Part shown: one piece after another, positions 27,701 through 36,824 of the stretch
Layout of the letters: each line of letters starts with the position of its first letter
How positions within the stretch are numbered: position 1 is the first letter of the stretch
Assembly (NCBI GenBank): GCA_015143295.1
Contig: CM026573.1
Location: forward strand, 3,507,950 to 3,571,949
Direction: 5' to 3'
DNA: 64,000 nucleotides
From: Tetracentron sinense
Taxonomy: Eukaryota > Streptophyta > Magnoliopsida > Trochodendrales > Trochodendraceae
Notes under the pieces: generated by a model
The model's database searches: none
Told to the model about the DNA's origin: nothing
The model's input: the letters and a program-made list of their open reading frames with translations, nothing else
Translations under genes and position numbers: made by a program

Positions 27701-30700
27701 AAACTTTTGATGATGTCCGGAACTTCAGCACGGGAAATCAAGTAAATCCAGGTATGACGAGAGAAATCGTCCACAAAAGAGATAAACTAACGATAACCAT
27801 GCACATACAAAGTGGGGGCAAAACCCCATACATCAGAATGAATCAGCTGAAAAGGAGACCTACTTTTATTCATACTCTGAGAGAAAGTAGATCTACAATG
27901 GTTGGAGAGTTCACACACTTCACACTGCAGACGATGACCAGGAACAAATTTAAACATATCCAAAAAAACCAACTTTAATGACTTAAAAGACAAATGACCT
28001 AGATGACTATGTCACAATTTGATTTGGGCATCATTATTATTACTACTAGGACTACTACTAATTTGTAATGTTGAAGGAGAACTATCTATATCCAGGAGGT
28101 AGAGCCCATCTGTTTCACGACTTTTCTCCATCGTTTTCCTCGTCACTATGTCCTGAAACACACAATGAGTAGGAAAAAAAGTCACACAATAGTTAAGGCT
28201 TTTTGTCAGACTGCTAATTGATACTAAATTTGTGGATAAATTTGGAACATGAAACACAGATGAGAGAGAGAGCATTAGTAATGTTGGCATCACCCTTTCC
28301 ACAGATGGAGGAAAGAGACCTGTCAGCCACCCTAACTTTATCTCTCCCAGACAAGAGACTATAGGAAGAAAACACAGTGGAGAGACTAGTCATATGGTCT
28401 GACCACTTTGACGAACTTGAATCAAGGATCCAAGTCGGGTTGGACTGGGAATGAGAAACGAAATTAGCAGATGTGGGAGTACCTATCTAGGCAAAGGAAG
28501 TAAAGGTAGAAGAACCTTCCATCTGGCTCAAGAGGAGTTGGAGACGATCAATATCTGCATTAGAGAAGCTCTCGGAGGAGAATGTTCCGATTAGAGAGGC
28601 CGACGTGGTGGAGGAACCCAAGGTAGGAGGCATAAAGGCTGCAAAGTTGCCTCGAGGAGTGCCCATTTGCTGACCGGGATGAGAGAACTTTGTGGGATGG
28701 CCAATGAGATCCCAGTAAGTTTCCCGAGTTTGTCGAGTCTTCCAACAATACTCACACTTCAACTTATCTTTGTCATCGGGAGACCTATTCTTCCGAGGAG
28801 GGTATTTCCCACCTCGAGGAGCACTAGAAGCTTGTGGCAAGGGCGAGATGATTGCTAGTCGGAGTAGGTACCATCGCCTTTTTTCTGCTTTCCTCACTTT
28901 GGACTAGGGAATAAACGTGGTCCAAAGAAGAGAGCTCATCCTTCCCTAAAATCTTGACTTGAGCGACTTCAAAGTCCGGATTTAAACCCGCCAAGAAGTC
29001 GAAAATTTGGTTCCGTTCCACCTGTTTACTGTGCCGATCGCTGTCTTTATCAGTATCCCACTTGATGATCTGAAAGTGATCCAACTCTTCCCAAAGACCT
29101 TGAAGAGTGGAGTAATAGGTAGATAGGCTCCGCTCTCCCTGATGAAGAGTAGTTATCTCTTGCCTTAACTGATAAACCCGGGCGATGTTCTGACGCTGCG
29201 AATAGGTTCTAATCGCCTTATCCTAAATTTCTTTCACCTTTGGAAGGAATAAGAAGCTTCTACTAACTGATGGTTGCATGGAATGCAACAACCACGACAT
29301 TATCATAAGGTTCTTTTGCTCTCACTTGTCATATGCCTCTGCCTCTATAGCCGGTTCTTTCACTCAGCCTATCAAGTACCCAACTTCTCTCTTCCGCCGA
29401 TATACATCTTAGGCTTCTTAGCGGATTGAGACTACTCAAGGAAGTTGGTGCCATCCAACTTTATGGTTGTAATTAACACCCCGGGGTTATCACGATAGCC
29501 ATTAGTGACGGGCGGAGTGACATTACTACTCGGTACCTTCGATGTAGCTTCAGATATCTCTTCAGACCCACCATCATTAGCCATATTTGGTGCTGCTATA
29601 TTCCAAATAATTCAAAATAGAAGTAAGCAACCGCTAAGCTACACAAACCAACCCCAACAACCTATGCCGGGAATTACCAAAGTCGACAAATTCAAAGAAT
29701 GAAGGCTTCTTCACACTAGAAGCATCTAGATTCACTTCCACGATAGTACCCAATCATCAAACAACCCTTAAACAGTGATAGAAAGGGTAAAAAATTCAAA
29801 AACAGAACTAGACTTGGTATATGAGCAGCACCAGCACACCTTCATGAAAAAACCGTGGATAATAGGGTTGCAAAAACCTTCATAAAACTCTCGAATCCTA
29901 TCCAAAACATGTAGGACCACTTGGGAATACCATTTTCGACACAAACCCTTTGGTATTTGTGTTGCAACAACTCCCAACCAGATCGCACAATGCGATTTAC
30001 AGTAAAACTGTTTTTTCTGAAAAAACTTGAAAAAAATTATGAAAAATACATCTATAGATGCCAAAAAATTTCAGAAAAATCACCAAATACCTCTGTGGAG
30101 GAAGACCAATCATGCAACAGCATTGCCCATCACACGGGGTTGTACGGATGTTGACGTCAGCATGCTGATGTCAACACTGTGCATGGAGAAAAAACAGGAA
30201 AAAAAAAACTGTTGTTCGAAAGAAACTTTCCTTCCTTCTTTTGATCTCTAAACCTTTTTTTTTTGGAAGGTAATTGATCTCTAAACCTTGCTCTGATACA
30301 AACTTGAAGATCAAACCGTAGGAGAGATGATGAAGAAATAGTGAAAAGTAAGGGAAAAGTTAGATTAGAGAGAGTCTCTCTCTAATCTCTTTGTATTTAT
30401 AATAACCCTAATAAAAAAGTTACAAGTATACCCTGAGGGATGATTCAGTGTAATACACCTACAAAATAGATCATATCTCAACAGACCCCAATCTGGCTGA
30501 CAAAGTTTCAAGTTTTTGTGTTATAGCAACATTGGACAAGATTCTCACAATTGGCCAAGTTAGGAGTCGGGGTATGTCCATCCCAAATAGATGTTGTTTG
30601 TGTCAGTTCATGGAGGAATACATTCACCACCTCTTTTTACATTGCCCAACAGCTTAGGGTGGTTCAATGTTTTTTTTCCTCCCTAACCGAGGTTTCTTGT

Positions 30701-31197
30701 GTCTTTCGCATTGAGGCAAACGATATTAGTATTGGTTGTCCAAAAGGAGTCTTCGGTTCCAAGGAGAACATTCTTCGGAGAGTGCTGTCTTTTGATGTTT
30801 GTTGGGGCTTATGAAAAGAAAGAAACAGTAGGATCTTTGAAGGAATCAATCCTCTTTGCCTTAGCTGTGTTATTTTATTGAGTGGGTTCTGAGCAACTGT
30901 CAGTCTCTCTTCATGAATTTGCAGATGTTTATGTACAAATGTAGTCAATTAGTTTTTCAAATTTGTTCTTTTTTGTATTTTTTCTTTTCTTTTTTACTTT
31001 GGGTGGGGGGTGGGGAATGTTTTATTCCCTTGTCAGTTGTAAATCACTCCTTACTATATTAATGTAAATACTCTTCTTACATAAAAACAAAGATTTGCCT
31101 TTTGTAGAGTTTTGTACATTGGGCTCGCCTTTCTTTATGTATATGTATATATATATATATATATATATAGTTTTGTACATTGGGCTCGCCTTTCTTC

Positions 31198-31242
<45 letters not shown>

Positions 31243-34200
31243 CTCATTACTTATCAATCTCCGCCAATGCCATGCTTTGCCCGGATGGAGGAGGGTCACG
31301 GAGATTGGCGGCTAGAGTAAAACTTACCTAAATCCTATTTTATGATTGCCAACCCTTGGAATAAGGCACTAATGAGCATGGTGTCAAAAATCGACTCAAT
31401 TCCGCCAAAGTTGACCGAATTGAGTCAACTTCCGTGGTGTTCGAAGCGAAATGCACTTGTATTTTAAAAATATTGGACTTTTTAGTGAACTTAGGTGAAT
31501 TTCGACCGAAACAGAAAAAAGTGTAGAACTTCGGTGAAAGTTAACTGAAGTGTACAGGGAAAATTTGTTAATTGAAAGGTTTTTAAGTTTTAACTTAAAA
31601 AGGTAATGTTAGTTCTACTTGCTTTAAACTTACTTTTTTCATAAGGAAAGACATGTGTCCCTAGCATTAACCTTATTATAAATATAATTACCTTTAAAAG
31701 AGTGTTGCTAGCATTAACATTGTTATAAATTATAATTTTATTATTAGAGTGTGGTCAACATTAACCTTTTTATAAATTATAATTTTATTAGTCTAATAAT
31801 TTTGTTATTATTGTATTATGCTCATAAAAGCTTTTTAGCAATATTAAAAAATTGAATAATTTCTTAAAACTATTTCATAAATTAAAAATTATTTAACTAC
31901 CCATCTCCTCCTCTTCACATATTGATTTAGTCTTGTAAAAACATTGAGCTCATCAATTTCAGGTTGAAATAGGTTTAAAAACTAAATTGAATTTCAACAT
32001 GTCACTTAACATGATTCTAACATTTGAGTTTTGCATATTTGCATCAGTAATATAATGAATTCTAGATGTATATTTATGTTTAAGTATTGAATTTCTAAAG
32101 TTCCATCTTAGATTTCCAATGTTTTCTAGACTTCTTTAAATTTTACATAACTTCCTTAGATGTCCTTAAACTTCCTTGAAACATGTCAACTTCCTTAGCA
32201 TCTGAAGTGTAATACCTTGCTAATGAGTAATGAAGATGTCATTACTTTTAAATAACATTTAATGTGGCACATGGTGGTGGTATATTCGAGCCGAGCCGAG
32301 TTGGGCCAAGCTCGAGCTCGGCTTGAACTTGTTCAAGCCAGCCTCAAGCCCAATTGAAGCTCGAAATTCGAGGCCCAAAGCTCGGCTTGAAACTGTTGGT
32401 TTGACTCGAGCTCAGCTCGAATTGATTCAAGCTCGAACTGAGCTCAGCTTGAAACATATATATATATATATATATATTTGAAAATATATTATAAATAGTA
32501 TATTAATTTTATAAGTACATTATATATAACATTTAAACATTATTAATATTAATATTATATTACAAATATTTCAAGCTGAGCCAAGCTCAAGCCAAATCGA
32601 GCTGGACCTAGCTTGAGCTCGGCTTGATTGAAAATTTAAACTCTAAAAAAAGCTCGGTTTGATCAAGCCAAAAAGCTTGGCTTGAACTCGGCTTGATCGA
32701 GCCGAGCCTTCGAGCTGGCTTGGCTTGAATACATCCCTAGCACATGGGCATGTTAATTTTGAGAAAATGTTTTTAAATATCTTACCATTGTCTCTCCAAA
32801 AATTGAGTAAATGGTACACATTCTCCTGAGGATATATTATAGCCAGTTGTGGGCATTACTTTTAGGAATATATTTCCCAGAAAACAAATAGCTCCTTTTA
32901 AGAGTTGGGGTTCTTTTTTATTTTGTCCCTTTTGAATGTAGAGGCACTTTTAGAGGTGGGTTCATGTTGGAATTGCAAATGCATGGATTTTATATCCAAT
33001 CAATGATGCATATTAGTGTACTTAGTTAGAAAGTGAAGTAACCACACAAAATATGCAGCAGTGTCTTAAAGAGGGTCCCCTGGGACAAAACAGATATTGT
33101 CCATCAGTACATGCTGTTCATTAACTCTTGCAAGTCAGTTTGCTGGAGGCCTAAACTGTAGGCATGCCAACATACTCAGTGATGCAATTCAATTGCTATT
33201 TGCTCAAACTTAGAAGCTATATGGGTTAAGCCTTTTGTTAGTCTTTTGGGCAGGAAGATCTTGAAATTTCAGTAGCAAGCTTTTACTTGGTTGATGGTGA
33301 TGAGAATTATTACTTATCCTGGAGCACAAATAAACCAATACCTTTTGACTGCTTGCTGTCCTTCAATACTTTATCGTCCGTAATACAGATTGAAATGAAT
33401 GACTTCCATAAACTTCATTTCATGTAACAATAATGCAGAGCAGTAAATATAAAGCATATGTTCAAACACATGTAGAGGTCAATGGTTTGCCTGTAGAGGT
33501 GTTGATTTCAATCTTATAATTTCTGGTTCAAGACCTCTAAAATGAACTATAAAGTATAAACTATTAAACTGTCTTGTGGTAGGTTTAAAATGTATTCCCT
33601 GATTTAAATGAATAAATGTTCCTTTAAGAATATTTTTACATGTGGTGATGCCTGTATGTTAAGTTGGTTATTGCGTTGTGAACCAGAAAGGGAAAAAACA
33701 TGTATGCTGATTTCATTTTTGGGAGAGGTTCTATGTGAGCATATATATGAGATTTCCTCGTTCATGCCAAATTCTCATGAAGAAAAAAAAAACTGGTGAT
33801 ACTCTGCATGGAGCAAATGTTTTTATTTTTCAAAATAATTCATGAAGCTATGCAAGTTTATTTGTTTTATCCCTACTTTTTCTTGGCCATGCATGAAAAG
33901 ACAAGGAACGATGGTGCAATACCAGTTCAAATGGGAGATGCTGTTGCTATAATAAAGGGGGAGGGCAAGAATCTTCGAAGGAAGGACAAACGGGCCAGGA
34001 TAGACCAAATCAGAGCCAATCTTGGCCTTTCAGATTCGCAGAGGACTCCAATGGTACTTCTTGCTTATCACTTTATAGAAAATAATCATGGGTTCGAATT
34101 CCATTCGTGCACTGAATTCTGCACGTTTACACTAAGAATTACATATATTAATAAGGGAATTGAACTATGCTTGAGCTCGCCAATTTGTATTAGTCTTCAC

Positions 34201-35907
34201 ATTTGGCGCCTTTATGCAGCTGTTGATCCATATCTAGTCCTGTGTTCTCCATGCTATTAACATTTCAATTGATTGTTTCTCATATCTGTCTTGTGAATAG
34301 CCGGGAGAATCTTTGAAGGACTTCTTTAAACGAACAAACTTATACTGGCAAATGGCGGCACATGAACACACTCAACACACTGGGAAGGTCAGTTTTATGT
34401 TCTTTTATTTTCTTCTAATTGCTGGGCCAGTGTGAGGGCTTCTGATGATTCTAGTCCATGGATTGAATTTTGTCCAGGAATAACCACTTGTGACATTGTA
34501 TTGTTTCCTCTTTTCTTCTCGTTCTCCATTTCTCGACACAAATACCAGATAGAAGATGAATAGCAGTTGTGAAATGAATAGGAAAAGAGAAAAGAAAATA
34601 GCTGAGAACATTGAGATGTAGTATATGCCCTGATATTTGCATATTTTGTATGCACATACATACGCTTAGATGTGCCAATGAGGATGTCAACTTGTAGGCG
34701 CAAGAAGTCGTTTTTAGGCATTTATTGTGTCCTAGAAGTGCTAATAATCTTCCTTTTGCTCTGTTGATACAATGTTTGCATACCAATCGGGAAAAAAGGA
34801 GTCTTGAACTAGAGTATATGCCGTCAGGCGTCAGTAGAAAAGAATCTTGTGAATAAACTAGTAGAAGAACATTTTGATGCAATGTCTAAATTGGTATTTC
34901 CAAGAACCTCCATTTCCACTGCTACTGGAAACCCTTGTCATCATTTCTAGCCCTTTTAGAATTCCTGTTGGTGGTGTAACATGTTTTTGTTCCAAAATTC
35001 ATATGCATAATTTCCAATTATATATTTTATGGTGGGTAAGCTGGGTCGAACCCGCAACCTCACAGTGCAGAAGCCTGCCAATTGAACTACAACTCTAGCC
35101 ATAGCATTTGTGTAACTCCACTTTATTCATTATATAACGTGTCAGAACCTTGATCCCTTTTTTCCAATTGAAAAGGGCAAAATGAGGAAATCATCCTTGA
35201 AAAGTTTCTCTCTTATCTGTTTTAAATTTGGGTTAATTGAATGTTTCAAGAACACACTAGCACAAATGCTGCTGCATCTACCAGTCTGGGTTAATTGGAT
35301 TTTAGAGAAAGAGTCACCGGCATTATTTTATCATGGACCTGGATCTAAGGCCTCTATTTTCTGGTTTATGAGGCGTGCTGAGAAGACACTCATACCCAAT
35401 CGCTATGAATTACCAATCATGATACTTTTGTAGTGTAGGTTAATTAAGGGGTGGGCGGTGGGCCAAGCATCCATAATTAGTGGACCGGAATATGTGCCAC
35501 ATAGCACAAAAACAAGTCACACATAGAGAAGCTTCCCTTATGCATCACACATATATTTCCTGGATTCTGTCTTTTTTCTTGTGTGTGTTATGATTGTTTT
35601 TGTTCGAATTGCAGGAGCTCCGTAAGGATGGTTTTGATCTTGCTGAAGGTCGGTACAAGGAGCTCAAACCAATCCTTGACGAGGTGATCATCCACTATAG
35701 TATTTTAAGGGGATTTATGGCTGCTTCCGAAAACCCATAAATTTGAATGGTTATGCAGAATCATTTTAATAATGTTTATTTCTTTCCATGCAACTGCAGT
35801 TGGCTGTCCTAGAGGTGGAGCAGAAGGCTGAAGAGGCAGAAGGGGCAGAGACTAGTTCAAGAAAGAGAGGCAACAAGAAAAACAGGCATCAAGCCTCACA
35901 AAGATAG
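629..35907 (+). CDS. KLHDC4: Kelch domain-containing protein 4-like (KLHDC4/Kel3 family), 3' 13 exons
   Basis: Exons read with GT-AG borders and continuous phase: 629-671, 779-859, 2010-2126, 3496-3601, 8147-8210, 10212-10254, 10773-11042, 11130-11291, 16839-16961, 33901-34053, 34301-34387, 35615-35683, 35800-35907 (TAG). They encode 474 residues; the 5' end is outside the window. Kelch blade signatures are visible: [58 protein letters not shown]. An acidic Asp/Glu/Ser tract (exon 16839) follows, then a basic block ([20 protein letters not shown]) and the DUF4110-type C-terminus ([20 protein letters not shown]), ending in a Lys/Arg-rich tail. The family match to plant KLHDC4 homologues and yeast Kel3 is strong. 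The biochemical role is poorly known; Kelch propellers bind proteins. The acceptor of exon 33901 is the least certain, as it needs the AAAG|ACA site. The intron 16962-33900 is 16.9 kb and full of transposons, yet the exons on both sides remain open and conserved. Confidence 0.93.
3953..3990. repeat. (AT)n microsatellite
   Basis: Alternating AT, interrupted by G every 12 or so bases, in the intron after exon 3496-3601. Confidence 0.8.
4390..5000 (+). mobile_element. Degraded L1-type LINE fragment (zf-RVT region)
   Basis: Around 4480-4575 the + strand reads like the zinc-binding reverse-transcriptase tail of plant L1 LINEs ([17 protein letters not shown], compare the usual FxWxAxLGKILTxDNL). 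Nothing flanking it is open. Old, truncated and in the sense orientation of the Kelch gene. Boundaries are not visible. Confidence 0.4.
6653..6711. repeat. Compound (AT)n(AG)n microsatellite
   Basis: About 12 AT units run directly into about 18 AG units inside a Kelch intron. Confidence 0.9.
6900..7680 (+). pseudogene. L1-type LINE ORF2 fragment (start of reverse transcriptase)
   Basis: Reading the + strand with frameshifts gives the linker [12 protein letters not shown], then YKDLYKE, then [12 protein letters not shown] followed by a stop and SCWDLVG, then a degraded LKDxxPIS-like stretch, then [19 protein letters not shown]. This is the order seen in plant L1 ORF2 from the EN-RT linker into RT motifs. 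Endonuclease, catalytic YxDD-type motif and 3' end are absent. Non-functional fragment within the Kelch intron 3602-8146. Confidence 0.75.
7820..8010 (+). mobile_element. SINE-like repeat, 3' half
   Basis: Ends in TTTGGGACACCCTCTGTTGCC plus an A-rich tail. The same ending (with two differences) closes the SINE at 50605-50815, so the two are probably family members. The promoter-box half is poorly preserved here. Confidence 0.35.
8226..8545 (-). repeat. Possible LINE 3'-end repeat, minus strand
   Basis: A poly-T start is followed by A-rich sequence with GATCA-AAGAA-GAGC blocks. A related stretch occurs at 17540-17790, also starting with poly-T. This looks like the 3' UTR of a minus-strand retroposon. 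No coding sequence remains. Confidence 0.3.
14387..14620. repeat. Cluster of about eight imperfect CGTTCGAACG palindromes
   Basis: Imperfect copies of a 12-14 base self-complementary motif, best form CCGTTCGAACGG, occur near 14388, 14407, 14429, 14449, 14511, 14520, 14582 and 14602, with irregular spacing. Lies in the candidate LTR. Confidence 0.75.
15129..16260 (+). pseudogene. L1-type LINE, 3' part of ORF2 with A tail
   Basis: Begins with [15 protein letters not shown], then a [18 protein letters not shown] stretch (compare NG..I.FWEDVW in plant L1), then a zf-RVT region [23 protein letters not shown] with CYLC and HLLLHC zinc ligands. Several stops and frameshifts. It ends in an A9 run at 16252-16260. 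Same strand as the Kelch gene, in the intron 11292-16838. Confidence 0.75.
17540..17790 (-). repeat. Possible LINE 3'-end repeat, minus strand
   Basis: Poly-T start followed by purine-rich sequence related to that at 8226-8545. No coding content. Confidence 0.3.
17865..20133. mobile_element. TIR element with CCTAGGCG-rich ends
   Basis: The ends share the inverted repeat TAGTGTAGTCAAGGC (15/15 bases), followed on both sides by CCTAGGCG-like sequence. No clear target duplication is seen (AGAAT versus GATAT). It contains the separate hAT-like insertion 18008-19664, so the element itself is only about 0.6 kb. Non-autonomous: no transposase. Confidence 0.6.
18008..19664. mobile_element. Non-autonomous hAT-like element, 8-bp TSD
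   Basis: Flanked by the perfect 8-bp direct repeat CTTAAGAT (18000-18007 and 19665-19672). The imperfect inverted ends are CAAGGTTCGAAATATCG and CAATGTTCTAAATGTCG; 8-bp duplication and CA-start fit hAT. Subterminal regions are dense in CGATAT and TATCGG motifs, likely transposase-binding repeats. The interior is AT-rich with no recognisable protein. Confidence 0.65.
21440..22075 (+). pseudogene. L1-type LINE fragment (zf-RVT tail)
   Basis: Frame-shifted + strand reading gives [20 protein letters not shown], then a cysteine (FVRK context) and [14 protein letters not shown], the zinc-binding tail of plant L1 ORF2. Several stops. Independent of the larger LINE that begins at about 22500. Confidence 0.6.
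25092..25276 (-). repeat. Copia 3' LTR
   Basis: Pairs with 30302-30483. Read on the minus strand it starts TGTTGAGATATGATC and has a TATAAATA box (near 25185-25195). It contains the 27-bp perfect palindrome 25154-25180. Confidence 0.9.
25271..29584 (-). pseudogene. Copia gag-pol, broken by stops and frameshifts
   Basis: Starts near 29584 ([12 protein letters not shown]). Gag has a decayed zinc knuckle: CEYC is present, but the later His and Cys of CCHC are replaced (28.7-28.8 kb). A GAG-pre-integrase/protease region lies at 28.0-28.3 kb, the integrase zinc-region CEVC at about 27.93 kb, and the integrase core SDN and PQQNGVVE at 27.5-27.65 kb. RT includes GCKWVFTVK (26.6 kb) and the catalytic YVDD (about 26.15 kb). 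RNase H has CDNKAA and a DVLTK end (25.3-25.45 kb). At least eight separate open segments, including an early stop in gag, so it cannot make a functional polyprotein. Confidence 0.88.
25277..25288 (-). other. Copia polypurine tract
   Basis: Minus strand CTTGAGGGGGAG directly adjoins the 3' LTR, the expected place for plus-strand priming. Confidence 0.8.
30290..30301 (-). other. Copia primer-binding site (initiator-tRNA-Met type)
   Basis: Minus strand TTGTATCAGAGC matches the usual plant initiator-Met site TGGTATCAGAGC except at one base. It directly follows the 5' LTR. Confidence 0.8.
30302..30483 (-). repeat. Copia 5' LTR
   Basis: About 97% identical to 25092-25276. Same internal 27-bp palindrome at 30362-30388. 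Confidence 0.9.
31141..31240. repeat. Two (AT)n microsatellites separated by a duplicated segment
   Basis: AT tracts at 31141-31169 and 31201-31240. GTTTTGTACATTGGGCTCGC precedes each tract (31110 and 31170), so one unit duplicated with its microsatellite. Confidence 0.85.
32275..32739. mobile_element. hAT-like MITE with AGCTCGGCTTGA repeats, 8-bp TSD
   Basis: Flanked by a perfect GCACATGG duplication (32267-32274 and 32740-32747). The ends are inverted (TAGGGATGTATTC and its diverged partner TGGTGGTATATTC). Subterminal GAGCTCGGCTTGA-type motifs occur many times in both orientations, around a central AT microsatellite. No coding capacity. Confidence 0.7.
35020..35103 (-). mobile_element. tRNA-derived SINE fragment
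   Basis: The minus strand has a pol III A box (TAGTTCAATTGG, 35078-35089) and a B box (GGGTTCGACCC, 35043-35053) at tRNA-like spacing. A paired tRNA acceptor stem is not formed, so I call a SINE head rather than a tRNA gene. In the intron 34388-35614. Confidence 0.55.
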
Positions 35908-36763
35908 CTCTGGCTTCAAGATATTGGTGTTGCATACCCATACTCCATACCAAATATGCCTGGAAGTTCAGTGCCGTTCGACTGCACTAGGATGGTAGGA
36001 TAAGATCTAGTAGTGTTATATTATTCAGTTGGTTTACCATCATATTGTAACATTATATACTATTTTAATTATTAAGACATACATACACACCCACACACTA
36101 TTTACCACAGTGATGCAATGAGTAATATATTTAATATCATATGCAGCATTTGATCAAGGACCGAATTGGGTCAGCTGTCTTTGCACATTGTTGGTCTGTA
36201 TATTAAAGAGAGTAGCACTCACATTCAGGTGCGCTATATCTCTCTCGCAGGTGCCGAATGATTACATGTTCGGGTTTTGAGTCTTATTACCAATAGCACA
36301 AGTCACAAACTGATATTATCTAATTATTTGAAAAGTGAAATTTATTGGAAGGATAGTGTAGAAAAAGCTTAGAAGAATCAGATGGTTGCTATTTTATCAT
36401 CAGGTTAACTTCCGGCCTTGGAGATCTAAATGTAGACTCTTTTTCATGTCTTGCACTGCAAAGGGTTGTGATGGTATTTTGCTTGCAGTCACTCTTCCTA
36501 AAGTTAAGACTTGCGAAGAGAGGAAAATCAGTGCAGAAACCGATATATATATATATATTTTTTGCGCTTGTGGTAAGGATTTTTTCAAGTGCTTAGTAGC
36601 TTTGAGACACGGAGTGAAGAATGTAATGTGGATAAAAGCATGTTTGAATGCACAGGTCCTCCCATAATAACACCATAAAAAAAGGATGGATAAGTGCCCT
36701 ACTCATAGAGATTGGTAAGGGAAGAATTTCAAAAGAAACTCAATGGTTCTAAGGGTCTTTGTT
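35908..36763. other. Kelch gene 3' flank; no other gene
   Basis: 3' UTR and flank of the Kelch gene, AT-rich, with a small AT run near 36543-36560. Positions 36747-36763 are the left target duplication of the adjacent LINE. Nothing else recognised. Confidence 0.6.
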
Positions 36764-36824
36764 TTTTTTTTTTTTGATGAGAAGATATCATTTAAACAAA
36801 AAACTACAAGGAAGGGCTAGGCCA

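Larger units (their letters stand above)
25092..30483 (-). mobile_element. Ty1-copia retrotransposon with short (about 183 bp) LTRs, degraded
   Basis: Two direct LTRs (25092-25276, 30302-30483) enclose gag-pol on the minus strand in Copia order: gag, protease/GAG-pre, integrase, RT, RNase H. A primer-binding site (30290-30301) and a polypurine tract (25277-25288) abut the LTRs correctly for minus orientation. The LTRs differ by roughly five substitutions and two small indels, so the insertion is old but not ancient. Candidate imperfect TSD GATCC/GACCC. Length 5.4 kb. Confidence 0.92.
22500..31095 (+). mobile_element. Degraded L1-type LINE split by a Copia insertion
   Basis: Left part 22500-25091: an endonuclease remnant ([18 protein letters not shown]), the linker [13 protein letters not shown] near 23180, RT remnants (a FADD-region equivalent near 24080), and [10 protein letters not shown] near 24760. 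Right part 30484-31095: zf-RVT ([29 protein letters not shown]) and a T-rich 3' region. Many frameshifts and stops. The two parts meet in a continuous reading once the Copia is removed. Sense orientation to the Kelch gene, in its 16.9-kb intron. Confidence 0.75.

Noticed and set aside
33608..33799. Short plus-strand frame before Kelch exon 33901
   Set aside because: No Kelch-family resemblance and the phase does not link to 16961 or 33901.
35020..35103. tRNA gene on the minus strand
   Set aside because: A and B boxes are good, but acceptor and anticodon stems do not pair properly and no clear anticodon loop results; a SINE head fits better.
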